From assembly GCA_910584035.1 (NCBI GenBank), contig CAJTZR010000024.1, positions 1-20,354 of the forward strand: DNA of 20,354 nucleotides. The letters run 5' to 3'. This DNA is from an uncultured Christensenella sp. Lineage in GTDB: Bacteria; Bacillota; Clostridia; Christensenellales; UBA3700. Made by a program: the position numbers and the translations under genes. The notes under the pieces are model-generated. The model was not told the origin of the DNA, did not search any database, and saw only the letters and a program-made list of their open reading frames with translations. This document shows positions 1 through 8,068 of this stretch, piece by piece; positions within the stretch are counted from its first letter, which is position 1; every line of letters starts with the position of its first letter.

Positions 1-1
1 C

Positions 2-148
2 GGTTGCGGTAACGGCTGTGGTAATAGCTGCAACAATAATGGTTGCGGTTGCATTTTACCATTACTTATTGTATGGTTATGCTGCTGTGGCGGTTGTGGT
101 TGCGGTTGCAATAACTGCGGTAATGACAACTACTTTAACTGCAAATAA
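2..148 (+). CDS. C-terminal fragment of a Cys/Gly/Asn-rich small protein
   Basis: An open frame enters from the left edge and ends at TAA 146-148, giving 48 visible residues. Thirteen of them are cysteines, mixed with Gly and Asn (GCGNGCGNSC at the visible start, then CCCGGCGCGCNNC). A short hydrophobic stretch, ILPLLIVWL, sits in the middle, and the tail is GNDNYFNCK. The start codon lies outside the window. A perfect hairpin terminator 36 bp downstream on the same strand supports this strand as the coding one. I do not recognise a named family. The composition recalls small cysteine-rich, surface- or spore-associated proteins of Firmicutes, or a metal-binding peptide, but nothing seen here proves either. 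The opposite strand is also open in one frame across this stretch, but without a matching stop and terminator. Confidence 0.6.
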   Translation, partial: GCGNGCGNSCNNNGCGCILPLLIVWLCCCGGCGCGCNNCGNDNYFNCK

Positions 149-183
149 TCTTAAAACACAATAAACCTTAATACATAGCTAAA

Positions 184-214
184 AGTCAAGTAGTTTTTAC
201 AAAGCTACTTGACT
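184..214 (+). terminator. Rho-independent terminator after the Cys-rich gene
   Basis: A perfect 10-bp inverted repeat (AGTCAAGTAG at 184-193, CTACTTGACT at 205-214) extends inward by about four more pairs, leaving a tiny loop. A T-rich run (GATTTCCTTTTT) follows on the plus strand. It ends the Cys-rich gene. The minus-strand lipoprotein gene stops only 20 bp away, so the hairpin may serve both convergent genes, although the T tract on the minus side is short. Confidence 0.8.
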
Positions 215-233
215 GATTTCCTTTTTAGTAGGC

Positions 234-944
234 TTATCTGTGTTTTTTTGCAACTATCTCACCAGTTTGCATATCAACCAATACGCAGAACATATTGTCA
301 CTATTCTCAACAATATTTACAAACCAAAAATATTGTTTTGGGTCTTTTGACCTATCGCAAGATATTTTTGTATAAATTTCACATTTAAATTCTTTGCCGT
401 CAAACATTCCTTCCAAATCGCTCGCACAATTATTGTAAACACTTTCAACAGCTTTTTTGTAATCAATACCCTTTTCCATTATACTAGTTAAAGTATATTC
501 AAAAGTATTCTCGCCAACTGTTATAAATAATTTATTAACTTTACCAATTTTAGATAAGTCACTTATGCTTGCATTAAAGCTGATACCTAAAATATTCTTT
601 TCAAGTCCGCCCTCAATTTCACCATTTTCACCAGTGATTTTATATGTGCAAGCTCTGTTTGTCATATCAAGACCAACTGGTGTAACATTTAAGGTAGAAT
701 ATGCAGTCATTTCACCTACTTCACCATCAGCAATTAAAGCACTCTCACGGCTACCACTAACTAATTCCACATAAAAATTGTTATCCTCACCAACCATCAT
801 AGTATCGCTGTAATATGATACACTATTTTGCATAGATTGCAATTTTTTATCTACTTTATCGCAACCAACCATAATTATTGCCAAACTCATACATGCAAGC
901 ATAATACTTATTGCGATTATACTTCTTTTAACCGATTTTTTCAT
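234..944 (-). CDS. predicted lipoprotein of unknown function (236 aa)
   Basis: The chosen start at 944 gives MKKSVKRS followed by a hydrophobic stretch and the lipobox-like MVGC with Cys28, a type II (lipoprotein) signal peptide. A longer frame upstream exists, but this ATG has a well-placed GAGGTGG ribosome binding site, and the start gives a normal signal peptide. The mature protein should be lipid-anchored outside the membrane. The rest has no motif I can name. The C-terminal part (about residues 160-236) has alternating strand-like segments ending in FCVLVDMQTGEIVAKK, which resembles the last strand of PepSY-type domains, but this is weak. Decayed copies of its N-terminal half lie just upstream at 1078-1261, so the gene seems to come from a small tandem family. 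Confidence 0.85.
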   Translation of the reverse strand: MKKSVKRSIIAISIMLACMSLAIIMVGCDKVDKKLQSMQNSVSYYSDTMMVGEDNNFYVELVSGSRESALIADGEVGEMTAYSTLNVTPVGLDMTNRACTYKITGENGEIEGGLEKNILGISFNASISDLSKIGKVNKLFITVGENTFEYTLTSIMEKGIDYKKAVESVYNNCASDLEGMFDGKEFKCEIYTKISCDRSKDPKQYFWFVNIVENSDNMFCVLVDMQTGEIVAKKHR

Positions 945-1077
945 ATCCACCTCACACATTAAATATATGAGCAGATTTTTCAAATATTCCAAAATTGCAA
1001 AAATATTTTTACTTATCTTTTTGGACTTAGCAAAATTGTAAAAACTCTCGTTTATTCAACTATGATAGCAACATACA

Positions 1078-1261
1078 CAATCAAAGTACTCTCACAGCTA
1101 CTACTAACCAATTCTACATTAAATTGTTTCAATACCAAACATCTCTGTATTGTAAAAATATGATATATTTTTTGTAACAAGATATTTCCTTACTAACCGC
1201 ATTATATCAATATAATATGATACGCTTAATCTAATTTATTGCTACTGACCATAACTATTAG
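1078..1261 (-). pseudogene. decayed copies of the adjacent lipoprotein gene
   Basis: This stretch has no open gene, but it matches the N-terminal half of the lipoprotein at 234-944. Minus-strand translation at 1078-1118 region reads VELVSSSCESTLI against VELVSGSRESALI in the gene; over 41 bases I count six differences, all transitions. At about 1135-1165 it reads ISYFYNTEMFG against VSYYSDTMMVG. At 1226-1261 it reads LIVMVSSNKLD then stop, against AIIMVGCDKVD, so the lipobox Cys has become Ser. A second copy of the SYYSDTMMVGE segment appears at about 1180-1225. Two overlapping remnants, or an internal duplication, are therefore present. Confidence 0.8.
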
Positions 1262-1351
1262 TTGAATATAACTAGTGGTGGGATATTCTACAGTAATAGC
1301 GTGTAATACTATTAAACATAATTTACACTTAAACAATACATTTTGCAATTA

Positions 1352-1385
1352 AAAAACTCACCTTAAACAAGTAAAGTGAGTTTTT
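1352..1385 (-). terminator. terminator hairpin after the 1449-2015 lipoprotein gene
   Basis: A perfect 10-bp inverted repeat (AAAAACTCAC at 1352-1361, GTGAGTTTTT at 1376-1385) has A runs on one side and T runs on the other. It is therefore symmetrical and could work on either strand. The only intact gene reading into it is the minus-strand lipoprotein, whose stop lies about 65 bp upstream. Confidence 0.75.
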
Positions 1386-1448
1386 ATTTAAATTTATATT
1401 TACACTCTAAATATTACCTAATTAAAGAATCTATTCACCAACATTTTT

Positions 1449-2015
1449 CTAATTCAAGTTAACAATTGGATACCTTGCAAAGTTATTAATAAATGCCTCA
1501 ATAATTGCAGAGTTTTCATCAACTTTATTTTTGTCGGTTATGTCTACATTTATTTCATATTTAAACAATCTATCAATAAAGCAATATCTAATTGATTTTT
1601 CAGTGGTTTGTTTAATAGCCTTAAGACTAATTAAATTGACATCTGTCCAACCATCTAAACTTTTTATTTCTTCTAAGTTTTCGCTATTGTCCACCATTAT
1701 GCAATTGATAGTTAGATTATCTTTCTTTACCGCAAAATTAGCAGATTGAAAATCTTGCTTATAACTTTTTGGCTCGTCAAAAAACTCTTTTGTAAGCGTA
1801 GGTGATTTTGCATTAAAAGTAATTTTTTCTGCTTTGTCTTTAGGCAATAGCACACCATTACCCAAATACACATTCAAATCGGCAAAACTTTCAACATCTG
1901 CACTTTGAACAGGTGTATCGTCACTAGGCTTGTCCTTATAGCAAGCAACTAGACAGCAAGTCATTGCGATGATTAGTAATAATATAGCAATTATCAAAAC
2001 TTTTTTCTTATGCAT
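1449..2015 (-). CDS. predicted lipoprotein of unknown function (188 aa)
   Basis: Starting at the ATG at 2015 gives MHKKK, a long hydrophobic stretch and a textbook lipobox, LVAC with Cys25. GAGGTG stands a few bases upstream. A longer open frame begins at 2033 but would place extra residues before the signal peptide. The mature domain (about 160 residues) is acidic and lysine-rich with no motif I recognise. Its leader (GTGAGGTGTATATG) is nearly the same as that of the other lipoprotein gene (GTGAGGTGGATATG), but the two mature proteins do not align obviously by eye. It lies 68 bp after the V-ATPase D gene in the same direction, so read-through from the ATPase operon is possible. Confidence 0.85.
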   Translation of the reverse strand: MHKKKVLIIAILLLIIAMTCCLVACYKDKPSDDTPVQSADVESFADLNVYLGNGVLLPKDKAEKITFNAKSPTLTKEFFDEPKSYKQDFQSANFAVKKDNLTINCIMVDNSENLEEIKSLDGWTDVNLISLKAIKQTTEKSIRYCFIDRLFKYEINVDITDKNKVDENSAIIEAFINNFARYPIVNLN

Positions 2016-2059
2016 ATACACCTCACAAAACAAAAACCTATCAAAAATCGGGGGTAATT

Positions 2060-2072
2060 GCTAAAAATTAGC
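2060..2072 (-). terminator. weak hairpin after the V-ATPase D gene
   Basis: GCTAA/TTAGC forms a 5-bp stem with a 3-base loop, 12 bp beyond the D-subunit stop. The transcript that follows is not a clean U tract, so this is at best a weak terminator, and the operon may read on into the lipoprotein gene. Confidence 0.25.
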
Positions 2073-2083
2073 TGTTCTTTTTA

Positions 2084-2719
2084 TTATTCCCTATTAGCAA
2101 GCATTGTTTTAACTTTCATCAAACGTACAATATTACCTCTTTCGTTTTCGTCTAATTTCATTGTAATATCGTGAATTGCTTCCTCTGTTTGAGGAATCAT
2201 AATATACTCAAGGGCGTTAACTCTACGGCGATTTTTTTCAATCTCACCAGCAAGCATATTGCAAGTTTTCTCCACCTCTGCAAGCTTTATCAACTTTTCA
2301 GCAAGTAATGATATTGTGCTAATTGAGGAATCAAGCTCACTTGTAACACTTGCAAAAGAATATGGATAAAGGCTTGTGCTGTCCGTCTTTTTTATTTCAA
2401 TCTCTGGAACATTTACACTCATAATATTTTTTGTACCAAGTTCTAGCTCCATACCAATTGCGGGCATACTCAAAGCTTCCCAAATAACGCTGTCTTGACT
2501 TACAGATTTTGCAAGCATAAACTCTGCCAAAGCATTGCCAAGTTCTTGCTCCACCTCAAGTCGTAAACGCATATTTTCTTTTGCAAATCCTATAAATTGC
2601 CTAATCATTTCGTCAGATTTATCCTTTAGCAACTTATGTCCACGAACGGCAGTCTTTTTTCTATCCTTAAGACGTCTTAATTCCATTCGTGTAGGATTGA
2701 CTTTTAATTTACTTGCCAT
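2084..2719 (-). CDS. ntpD: V-type ATPase subunit D (central rotor shaft)
   Basis: 211 residues, the usual size for subunit D. This is the coiled-coil central shaft that turns inside the A3B3 head and couples ATP hydrolysis to rotation of the membrane ring. The N-terminal helix carries the family pattern NPTRMELRRLKDR followed by long charged helices. The C-terminal helix is rich in Glu, Arg and Lys (NALEYIMIP, then a run of acidic and basic residues), matching the second strand of the coiled coil. The ATG lies 2 bp after the stop of the B subunit, with GAGGA overlapping the end of B. It is the last ATPase gene of the operon. Confidence 0.96.
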   Translation of the reverse strand: MASKLKVNPTRMELRRLKDRKKTAVRGHKLLKDKSDEMIRQFIGFAKENMRLRLEVEQELGNALAEFMLAKSVSQDSVIWEALSMPAIGMELELGTKNIMSVNVPEIEIKKTDSTSLYPYSFASVTSELDSSISTISLLAEKLIKLAEVEKTCNMLAGEIEKNRRRVNALEYIMIPQTEEAIHDITMKLDENERGNIVRLMKVKTMLANRE

Positions 2720-2721
2720 AA

Positions 2722-4107
2722 TCAGTCCTCAACTTTTATTTTATCATAATACTCTTCCAAATATTTATCACGAACTCTCTTCATTTCCGCTCTTGGTAAA
2801 ATTGTCAAAAGCTCCCAACCAATACGCAAAGTATCCTCTATTGTACGGTCAGTATAATTGCCTTGAGAAACGTATTTTGTCTCAAATTCCTCCGCAAACT
2901 TAGCATACAATCTATCAACTGGTGATAATGCAGCGTCACCCAAAATGGCAGAAAGTTCCTTTGCCTCTTTACCTCTTGCATAAGCTGAGAATAATTGGTT
3001 CATATTATCTGCGTGGTCCTCACGTGTTTTATTTTTACCAATACCTTTATTTTTAAGTCTTGATAATGATGGCAAAACATCAATAGGTGGTTGAACACCT
3101 TTTTTATGCAAATCTCTTGCCAAAATAATTTGTCCCTCTGTAATATATCCAGTAAGGTCTGGGATAGGGTGAGTTTTATCGTCCTCTGGCATTGTCAAAA
3201 TAGGTATTTGAGTAATACTACCTTTTTTGCCACGTATTCTGCCCGCTCTTTCATAAATAGTTGCAAGGTCTGTGTACATATAACCTGGATAGCCACGGCG
3301 ACCAGGAACTTCTTTCCTTGCAGCAGATACTTCACGCAATGCCTCAGCGTAGTTAGTAATATCTGTCATAATTACAAGCACGTGCATATCTTTCTCAAAC
3401 GCCAAATACTCTGCAGCTGTTAGTGCCATTTTTGGTGTGGCAATACGCTCAATAGCTGGGTCATTAGCCAAGTTCATAAACAATACAGCTCTTTCAATAG
3501 CCCCCGTCTTTCTGAAATCTTGCATAAAGAAATCAGCTTCCTCATAAGTGATACCTATTGCAGCAAATACTACAGCAAATTTATCGTCAGTGTTAAGTAC
3601 TTTTGCTTGTCTTGCGATTTGAGCTGCAAGCTCTGCGTGTGGCAAACCAGATGCACTGAATACTGGCAACTTTTGTCCTCTTACCAAAGTATTCAAACCA
3701 TCTATTGCAGAAACACCAGTTTGTATAAACTCATCGGGATAATCACGAGCAGCGGGATTGATTGGCTGACCATTGATACTCATTCTCTTCTCTGGTATAA
3801 TTGGTGCACCGCCGTCACGAGGATTGCCTAAGCCGTCAAAAACTCGTCCCAACATATCTTCACTTAAAGCAAGTTCCAAACTTCTGCCCAAAAACCTTGC
3901 TTTTGATGAACTCATTTGTATACCTTGTGAACCCTCAAAAAGTTGTACAAGTGCTTTATCTCTGTTAACCTCAAGCACCTTACCACGGCGAATATTGCCG
4001 TCTTCTTGAACAATTTCAACAAGCTCGTCATACTTCGCACCATCTACACCCTCAACAAGCATTAAAGGTCCGACAATCTCTTTGATAGACTTATATTCTT
4101 TAAGCAT
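2722..4107 (-). CDS. ntpB: V-type ATPase subunit B (non-catalytic head subunit)
   Basis: 461 residues, full length. With subunit A it forms the A3B3 hexamer. It keeps the RecA-like fold but has SASGLPHAEL (151-160) where catalytic subunits have a P-loop, as expected for subunit B. The motif IPDLTGYITEGQI and the arginine finger in SLSRL (Arg350, which by my count is the same position as in E. hirae NtpB) are present, so it should complete the catalytic site at the A/B interface. Its ATG overlaps the A-subunit stop by one base (TAATG), with GAAGGAGAG just upstream, which indicates translational coupling and matched production of A and B. Confidence 0.98.
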   Translation of the reverse strand: MLKEYKSIKEIVGPLMLVEGVDGAKYDELVEIVQEDGNIRRGKVLEVNRDKALVQLFEGSQGIQMSSSKARFLGRSLELALSEDMLGRVFDGLGNPRDGGAPIIPEKRMSINGQPINPAARDYPDEFIQTGVSAIDGLNTLVRGQKLPVFSASGLPHAELAAQIARQAKVLNTDDKFAVVFAAIGITYEEADFFMQDFRKTGAIERAVLFMNLANDPAIERIATPKMALTAAEYLAFEKDMHVLVIMTDITNYAEALREVSAARKEVPGRRGYPGYMYTDLATIYERAGRIRGKKGSITQIPILTMPEDDKTHPIPDLTGYITEGQIILARDLHKKGVQPPIDVLPSLSRLKNKGIGKNKTREDHADNMNQLFSAYARGKEAKELSAILGDAALSPVDRLYAKFAEEFETKYVSQGNYTDRTIEDTLRIGWELLTILPRAEMKRVRDKYLEEYYDKIKVED

Positions 4108-5870
4108 TATAACTCTCCTTCAGCAATTAGGCTGTCAATTTCTCTTGCCATTTGCTTTGCAAGTTCCTCAAACTTAGCCATATTTGCTTCCTCTATATAT
4201 TTTGAACGGCTGATTGCCTCACGTGCTGGCAGTTCCAAAATATCGTCAACCTCAATGTCCTCGTCAATAGCTTTATTTGCTAAATCGTGTGCATCAAGTA
4301 TTAGTTTTAACATTGTACATTGTTTTGTCAATGAAGCATAAGTATCAACTTCGTGGAAAGCGTCTTGGTGCAAATAGTCCTCACGGATAGATTTTGCTGT
4401 TTCCATTATCATTCTGTCTTTTGGTGACAACGCATCTACACCGACAAGTCTTACTATTTCGTCAAGGTTTGCCTCCTCTTGCAAAAGTTTCAAAGCTCTT
4501 GCACGATATGCCATCCAATTTTCGTTTACATTTTCTTTATACCAATCTGACAACTTATCGTCATACAAGGAATAACTTGTTAACCAATCTATTGCTGGGA
4601 AGTGTCTTCTGTAAGCTAGTGATGCAGACAACCCCCAAAATACTTTAACTATACGTAATGTTGCTTGAGATACTGGCTCTGACAAGTCACCACCTGGAGG
4701 TGATACCGCAGATATAGCTGTAACAGACCCAACTCTTTCCTCTTGTCCTAAAGTTTTAACAATACCTGCTCTCTCATAGTACTCTGCCAAACGAGATGAC
4801 AAGTAAGCTGGGTAACCTTCCTCACCAGGCATTTCCTCAAGTCGACCAGACATTTCACGCAAAGCCTCTGCCCATCTTGAAGATGAATCTGCCATTATAG
4901 CAACATTATAGCCTTGGTCACGGAAGTATTCCGCAATAGTTATACCAGTATAAATACTTGCCTCACGAGCAGCAACTGGCATATCAGAAGTATTTGCAAT
5001 AAGTACTGTCCTTTTCATAAGTGATTCGCCAGTCTTTGGGTCAATAAGTTCTGGGAACTCATTCAAAACGTCTGTCATCTCATTACCACGTTCACCACAA
5101 CCAACGTAAACAATTATATCTGCATCTGCCCATTTAGCAAGCTGATGTTGAACAACAGTTTTACCGCTACCAAATGGTCCTGGGATACAAGCACAACCAC
5201 CTTTTGCAACTGGGAAAAATGTATCAATTACCCTTTGACCGCTAATTAGAGGTTTATTAGGTGACATTTTTGTTTTATAAGGACGACCTTTTCTTACTGG
5301 CCACTTTTGCATCATCGTAATATTAACTTTACCTTTTGCAGTTTTTACAACGGCAATAGTATCTTTAACGGTAAATTCACCCTCTTTAATGTCTACTATC
5401 TCCCCCTCAACACCAAAAGGTATCAATATCTTATGGTTGAATACAGTGTTCTCTTGTACTGAACCAATTATATCACCAGCCATAACCTTATCACCTTTTT
5501 TAAGGATAGGCTCAAATTTCCAAATTTTTGTATAATTGAGTGCGGGCATATCCACACCACTAGATATTCTATCACCAGAAGCCTCTAAAAGCTTATCAAG
5601 TGGACGTTGAATACCATCATACATACCCTCAAGCAAACCAGGACCAAGCTCTACAGACAATGGCTCACCAGTAGTCTTAACAACCTCACCAGCTCCTAGA
5701 CCACTTGTATCCTCATATACTTGAATAGATGCCTTATCTCCTCTAAGCTCAATTACCTCACCAATCAAATTCTTGCTTGAAACACGCACCACGTCAAACA
5801 TTTTACAATCGTGCATATTTTCCGCAACAATAAGCGGTCCAGATACCTTTATAATTTTTCCATCGCTCAT
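4107..5870 (-). CDS. ntpA: V-type ATPase subunit A (catalytic ATPase)
   Basis: 587 residues, the normal length, with no intein. This is the catalytic subunit that binds and hydrolyses (or synthesises) ATP in the cytoplasmic head. An N-terminal beta-barrel is followed by the extra domain typical of subunit A (about residues 110-190). The P-loop GPFGSGKT is at 231-238, and GERGNE (259-264) carries the catalytic Glu260. The MADSSSRWAEALRE and YPAYLSSRLAEYYERAG segments are typical of the family. AGAGG stands 8 bp before the ATG. A gap of 285 bp containing two small hairpins separates it from the F gene, unlike the tight spacing of A, B and D. Confidence 0.98.
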   Translation of the reverse strand: MSDGKIIKVSGPLIVAENMHDCKMFDVVRVSSKNLIGEVIELRGDKASIQVYEDTSGLGAGEVVKTTGEPLSVELGPGLLEGMYDGIQRPLDKLLEASGDRISSGVDMPALNYTKIWKFEPILKKGDKVMAGDIIGSVQENTVFNHKILIPFGVEGEIVDIKEGEFTVKDTIAVVKTAKGKVNITMMQKWPVRKGRPYKTKMSPNKPLISGQRVIDTFFPVAKGGCACIPGPFGSGKTVVQHQLAKWADADIIVYVGCGERGNEMTDVLNEFPELIDPKTGESLMKRTVLIANTSDMPVAAREASIYTGITIAEYFRDQGYNVAIMADSSSRWAEALREMSGRLEEMPGEEGYPAYLSSRLAEYYERAGIVKTLGQEERVGSVTAISAVSPPGGDLSEPVSQATLRIVKVFWGLSASLAYRRHFPAIDWLTSYSLYDDKLSDWYKENVNENWMAYRARALKLLQEEANLDEIVRLVGVDALSPKDRMIMETAKSIREDYLHQDAFHEVDTYASLTKQCTMLKLILDAHDLANKAIDEDIEVDDILELPAREAISRSKYIEEANMAKFEELAKQMAREIDSLIAEGEL

Positions 5871-6155
5871 AGGCTAACCTCTCTTTTAGTCTTTGACTTT
5901 TATTTTTGCAAAAGCCTTACGTTTTGCAATTTAGTGCCGATTTTCGGCGTTATTTTTATTATTTTATCTTTAATGTAATTAAAAATACAATTAACAATTT
6001 ATAATTTCCATTTTGAACTTGTTCATAAAACCTTAATATCTTGTTATCATAGTTAGACAAGTAATATATTTGTTCACAATTAACCAACTTAATCAATTAG
6101 GATATTGCAAATTTTTGCTTTAAATACAAGTTCCAGTCTAATTAAAAACACTTAC
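5871..6155 (-). other. leader region of the A-B-D part of the ATPase operon
   Basis: A 285-bp gap inside an otherwise compact operon. Near the A gene, two hairpins can be drawn. One has an 8-bp stem, TTGCAAAA (5906-5913) with TTTTGCAA (5922-5929). The other is GCCGA/TCGGC (5936-5948). Neither has a T tract, so they are not ordinary terminators. A possible minus-strand -10 (TATGAT, 6046-6051) has no good -35. The region could hold an internal promoter or an RNA processing site. Confidence 0.35.
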
Positions 6156-6476
6156 TTAATCATTAAACAAAATGTCAGTGCCGACTGCACGCTCAACATC
6201 TTTTTTAATATTTTCAATACCATACCCAGTGCTACCTTTTGAGGATGGAATAGGTATAATTGCTGGATATGTTCTGCTTTTAAATTTAGCAATTTGTTCC
6301 TCAATTTGAATAGCTAAATCTTCCGTAATAAATATAACAGAATAATTTCTTGCAAGAAGTTTTAATTTTTCACTTGCCTCACCAACAGAGTTTGCATTAA
6401 AAACATCCATACCAATCGCTTTAAATGCAAGTGTAATATCGCTGTCACCAAGCACGGCTATTTTCTCTTTACGCAT
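6156..6476 (-). CDS. ntpG: V-type ATPase subunit F (rotor tip)
   Basis: 106 residues, the usual size. Subunit F (called NtpG in Enterococcus) binds the D shaft and helps regulate rotation. The N-terminal strand KIAVLGDSDITLAFKAIG and the SVIFITEDLAIQIEE segment match the Rossmann-like F-subunit fold, and the AIIPIPSSKGSTGYGIE motif near the C-terminus is characteristic. The ATG overlaps the end of the C gene by 8 bp, with GAGAGG five bases upstream. The position between C and A is the standard one for bacterial V-ATPase operons. Confidence 0.93.
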   Translation of the reverse strand: MRKEKIAVLGDSDITLAFKAIGMDVFNANSVGEASEKLKLLARNYSVIFITEDLAIQIEEQIAKFKSRTYPAIIPIPSSKGSTGYGIENIKKDVERAVGTDILFND

Positions 6477-7473
6477 AAAAACCTCTCAATCTTGCTTTTA
6501 TCTCTTGCAAATCCGCACGATTTTTTAAGCAAGTCAATATCATTCTACACATTTTAATCTCAATCTTCTTTGCAATAAAGAATCCCGCAATCGGTGCTAC
6601 AGAAAATACATCTGCTCTATCCTCTTTAAAAATATTCATTAAATAGTTATCCCAAAGCACCTCATATTGAGTTAAACCTTTATCCGCTTTAGCCTCATTA
6701 ACACCAATTGCAATAATCTCACCAAGTGTAGTATATCTCAATTTTTCAGCGATTATATCATAGCTTTCCTTATACAAATTTTCAAGAATGTAATCATTTA
6801 TTTCGCCACCAGCAATCAAATTTTCCTTGAAAAAAGTAATATCAGCATTAATTCTTTTACACCTAAGCATTGTGCTTACATTTATAAAATCAATATTGTG
6901 TTTCCAATACTTTGTAATGCTTTTAACATTTGCTTTTTTGCAAGCTAACAAAATATCCTCATACATCGCTTTATCAAGTGTAATATCTATCAATCGTGGA
7001 GAGATATTATCCTCTGCTAAAGCTATTTCAAGTTCTTTCAATGCATTAGCCATTTGACTTTGCAATTTCGCATAATCTTGTTTTTGAACAGCCTCTTCAA
7101 TAACTGCAAGTTCAATATTACCCGCTGGCAAAAGCATATTACTAACTTCCACACCTTTAACACATTTTGCTTTAAAATACGCTTTGGCATTATGGTAATC
7201 GTTTACTGTAAGCAAAGTTTGCAACCCACTCTTATCTGGCATTGCCTCTCGTAAAAAGTTAGTGACTTTTTCTTCCTCTGCCCTAAGTATCTCTCCATAA
7301 GCATAGGGATTGTCTATAGTGTATCCACCACCATAGTTAGACTCATACAAAATTTTTATAGCTTCACCCAAACTATCCGAATATGCCATTCTAGTTATCT
7401 TTTCGCTTGATAGCAAGCTGTTTTCCATAGCTTTTACTCTGGCATTTGAATAGATTAAACTTTGTCCCGCCAT
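6469..7473 (-). CDS. ntpC: V-type ATPase subunit C (ring-to-shaft connector)
   Basis: 334 residues from the ATG at 7473. A start four codons upstream would use TTG; I prefer the ATG because GAGGG lies six bases before it. This is the funnel-shaped, helix-only subunit (also called d, or AtpC in archaea) that sits on the K ring and holds the D/F shaft. The start SLIYSNARVKAMENSLLSS and the later YGEILRAEEEKV and GEIIAIGVNEAKADKG segments fit the family. It begins 1 bp after the E-subunit stop and overlaps F, as expected in this operon. Confidence 0.92.
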   Translation of the reverse strand: MAGQSLIYSNARVKAMENSLLSSEKITRMAYSDSLGEAIKILYESNYGGGYTIDNPYAYGEILRAEEEKVTNFLREAMPDKSGLQTLLTVNDYHNAKAYFKAKCVKGVEVSNMLLPAGNIELAVIEEAVQKQDYAKLQSQMANALKELEIALAEDNISPRLIDITLDKAMYEDILLACKKANVKSITKYWKHNIDFINVSTMLRCKRINADITFFKENLIAGGEINDYILENLYKESYDIIAEKLRYTTLGEIIAIGVNEAKADKGLTQYEVLWDNYLMNIFKEDRADVFSVAPIAGFFIAKKIEIKMCRMILTCLKNRADLQEIKARLRGFYA

Positions 7474-7474
7474 A

Positions 7475-8059
7475 TTATCCCTCAAAAAGCATATTTGCTA
7501 TTTGCGTTTCGCACTCTTCTCTGATACTTTGCAATTCCATATCAAAAGTCAAATTTTTATCGCTGTTTTTTCCAGCAAGAACCAACCCACCATTAAAATT
7601 ACCAACTTCTTTTGAAAGTGTAAGTTTAATAGCAAGCTTTTTTGCCGTATCATCAATAAATTTTTGAGTTATTCTATCTTTATCAACTGCGGATATAATC
7701 ACACTGTCACCATCTTCTGCGTATTTAGCAATTAAACTTTGCACTATTGCAAGATATTTCTTTTTATCAAGATTAACTAGCTTCTCTTTTGCTTTTTCAA
7801 ACAAATTGTCAATCGCTTTTGCTCTTGCGTCCATAGTAATCTTTTTCGCATCAAGATTGCTAACCACAACACTACGCCTTATTATCTCATCATAACTTGC
7901 CTTTAAGCCACCCTCAAACTGCTTAATTCTTTCCTCTTGCAAAGCGGTTTCCTTTGCAATTATCTCGTCAGCTTGGGCATTAGCCTTGCTCAAGTTATCA
8001 TTAATAATGGCGTTGCTGTCATTAATGATTTTATCCAAAATAACTTTACTACTATTCAT
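7475..8059 (-). CDS. ntpE: V-type ATPase subunit E (peripheral stalk)
   Basis: 194 residues, typical for subunit E. The N-terminal half is one long charged helix (about residues 1-100, with repeated Ala, Lys and Glu) that pairs with the G/H-type subunit to form the peripheral stalk. The C-terminal globular half, with strand patterns such as GGLVLAGKNSDKNLTFDMELQ, binds the top of the A3B3 head. The closing segment, in which a Glu/Arg-rich helix leads to IANMLFEG, is a family feature. It starts nine bases after the K stop, with AAGGAA between them. It is downstream of K and upstream of C, as in the E. hirae operon. Confidence 0.94.
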   Translation of the reverse strand: MNSSKVILDKIINDSNAIINDNLSKANAQADEIIAKETALQEERIKQFEGGLKASYDEIIRRSVVVSNLDAKKITMDARAKAIDNLFEKAKEKLVNLDKKKYLAIVQSLIAKYAEDGDSVIISAVDKDRITQKFIDDTAKKLAIKLTLSKEVGNFNGGLVLAGKNSDKNLTFDMELQSIREECETQIANMLFEG

Positions 8060-8068
8060 AATTGTTCC

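Larger units (their letters stand above)
945..1448. other. intergenic region between the two lipoprotein genes
   Basis: No intact gene. It holds the decayed lipoprotein copies (1078-1261) and a terminator hairpin (1352-1385). The remainder is AT-rich sequence in which I see no convincing promoter for the 234-944 gene, although one must lie here or upstream. Confidence 0.6.
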
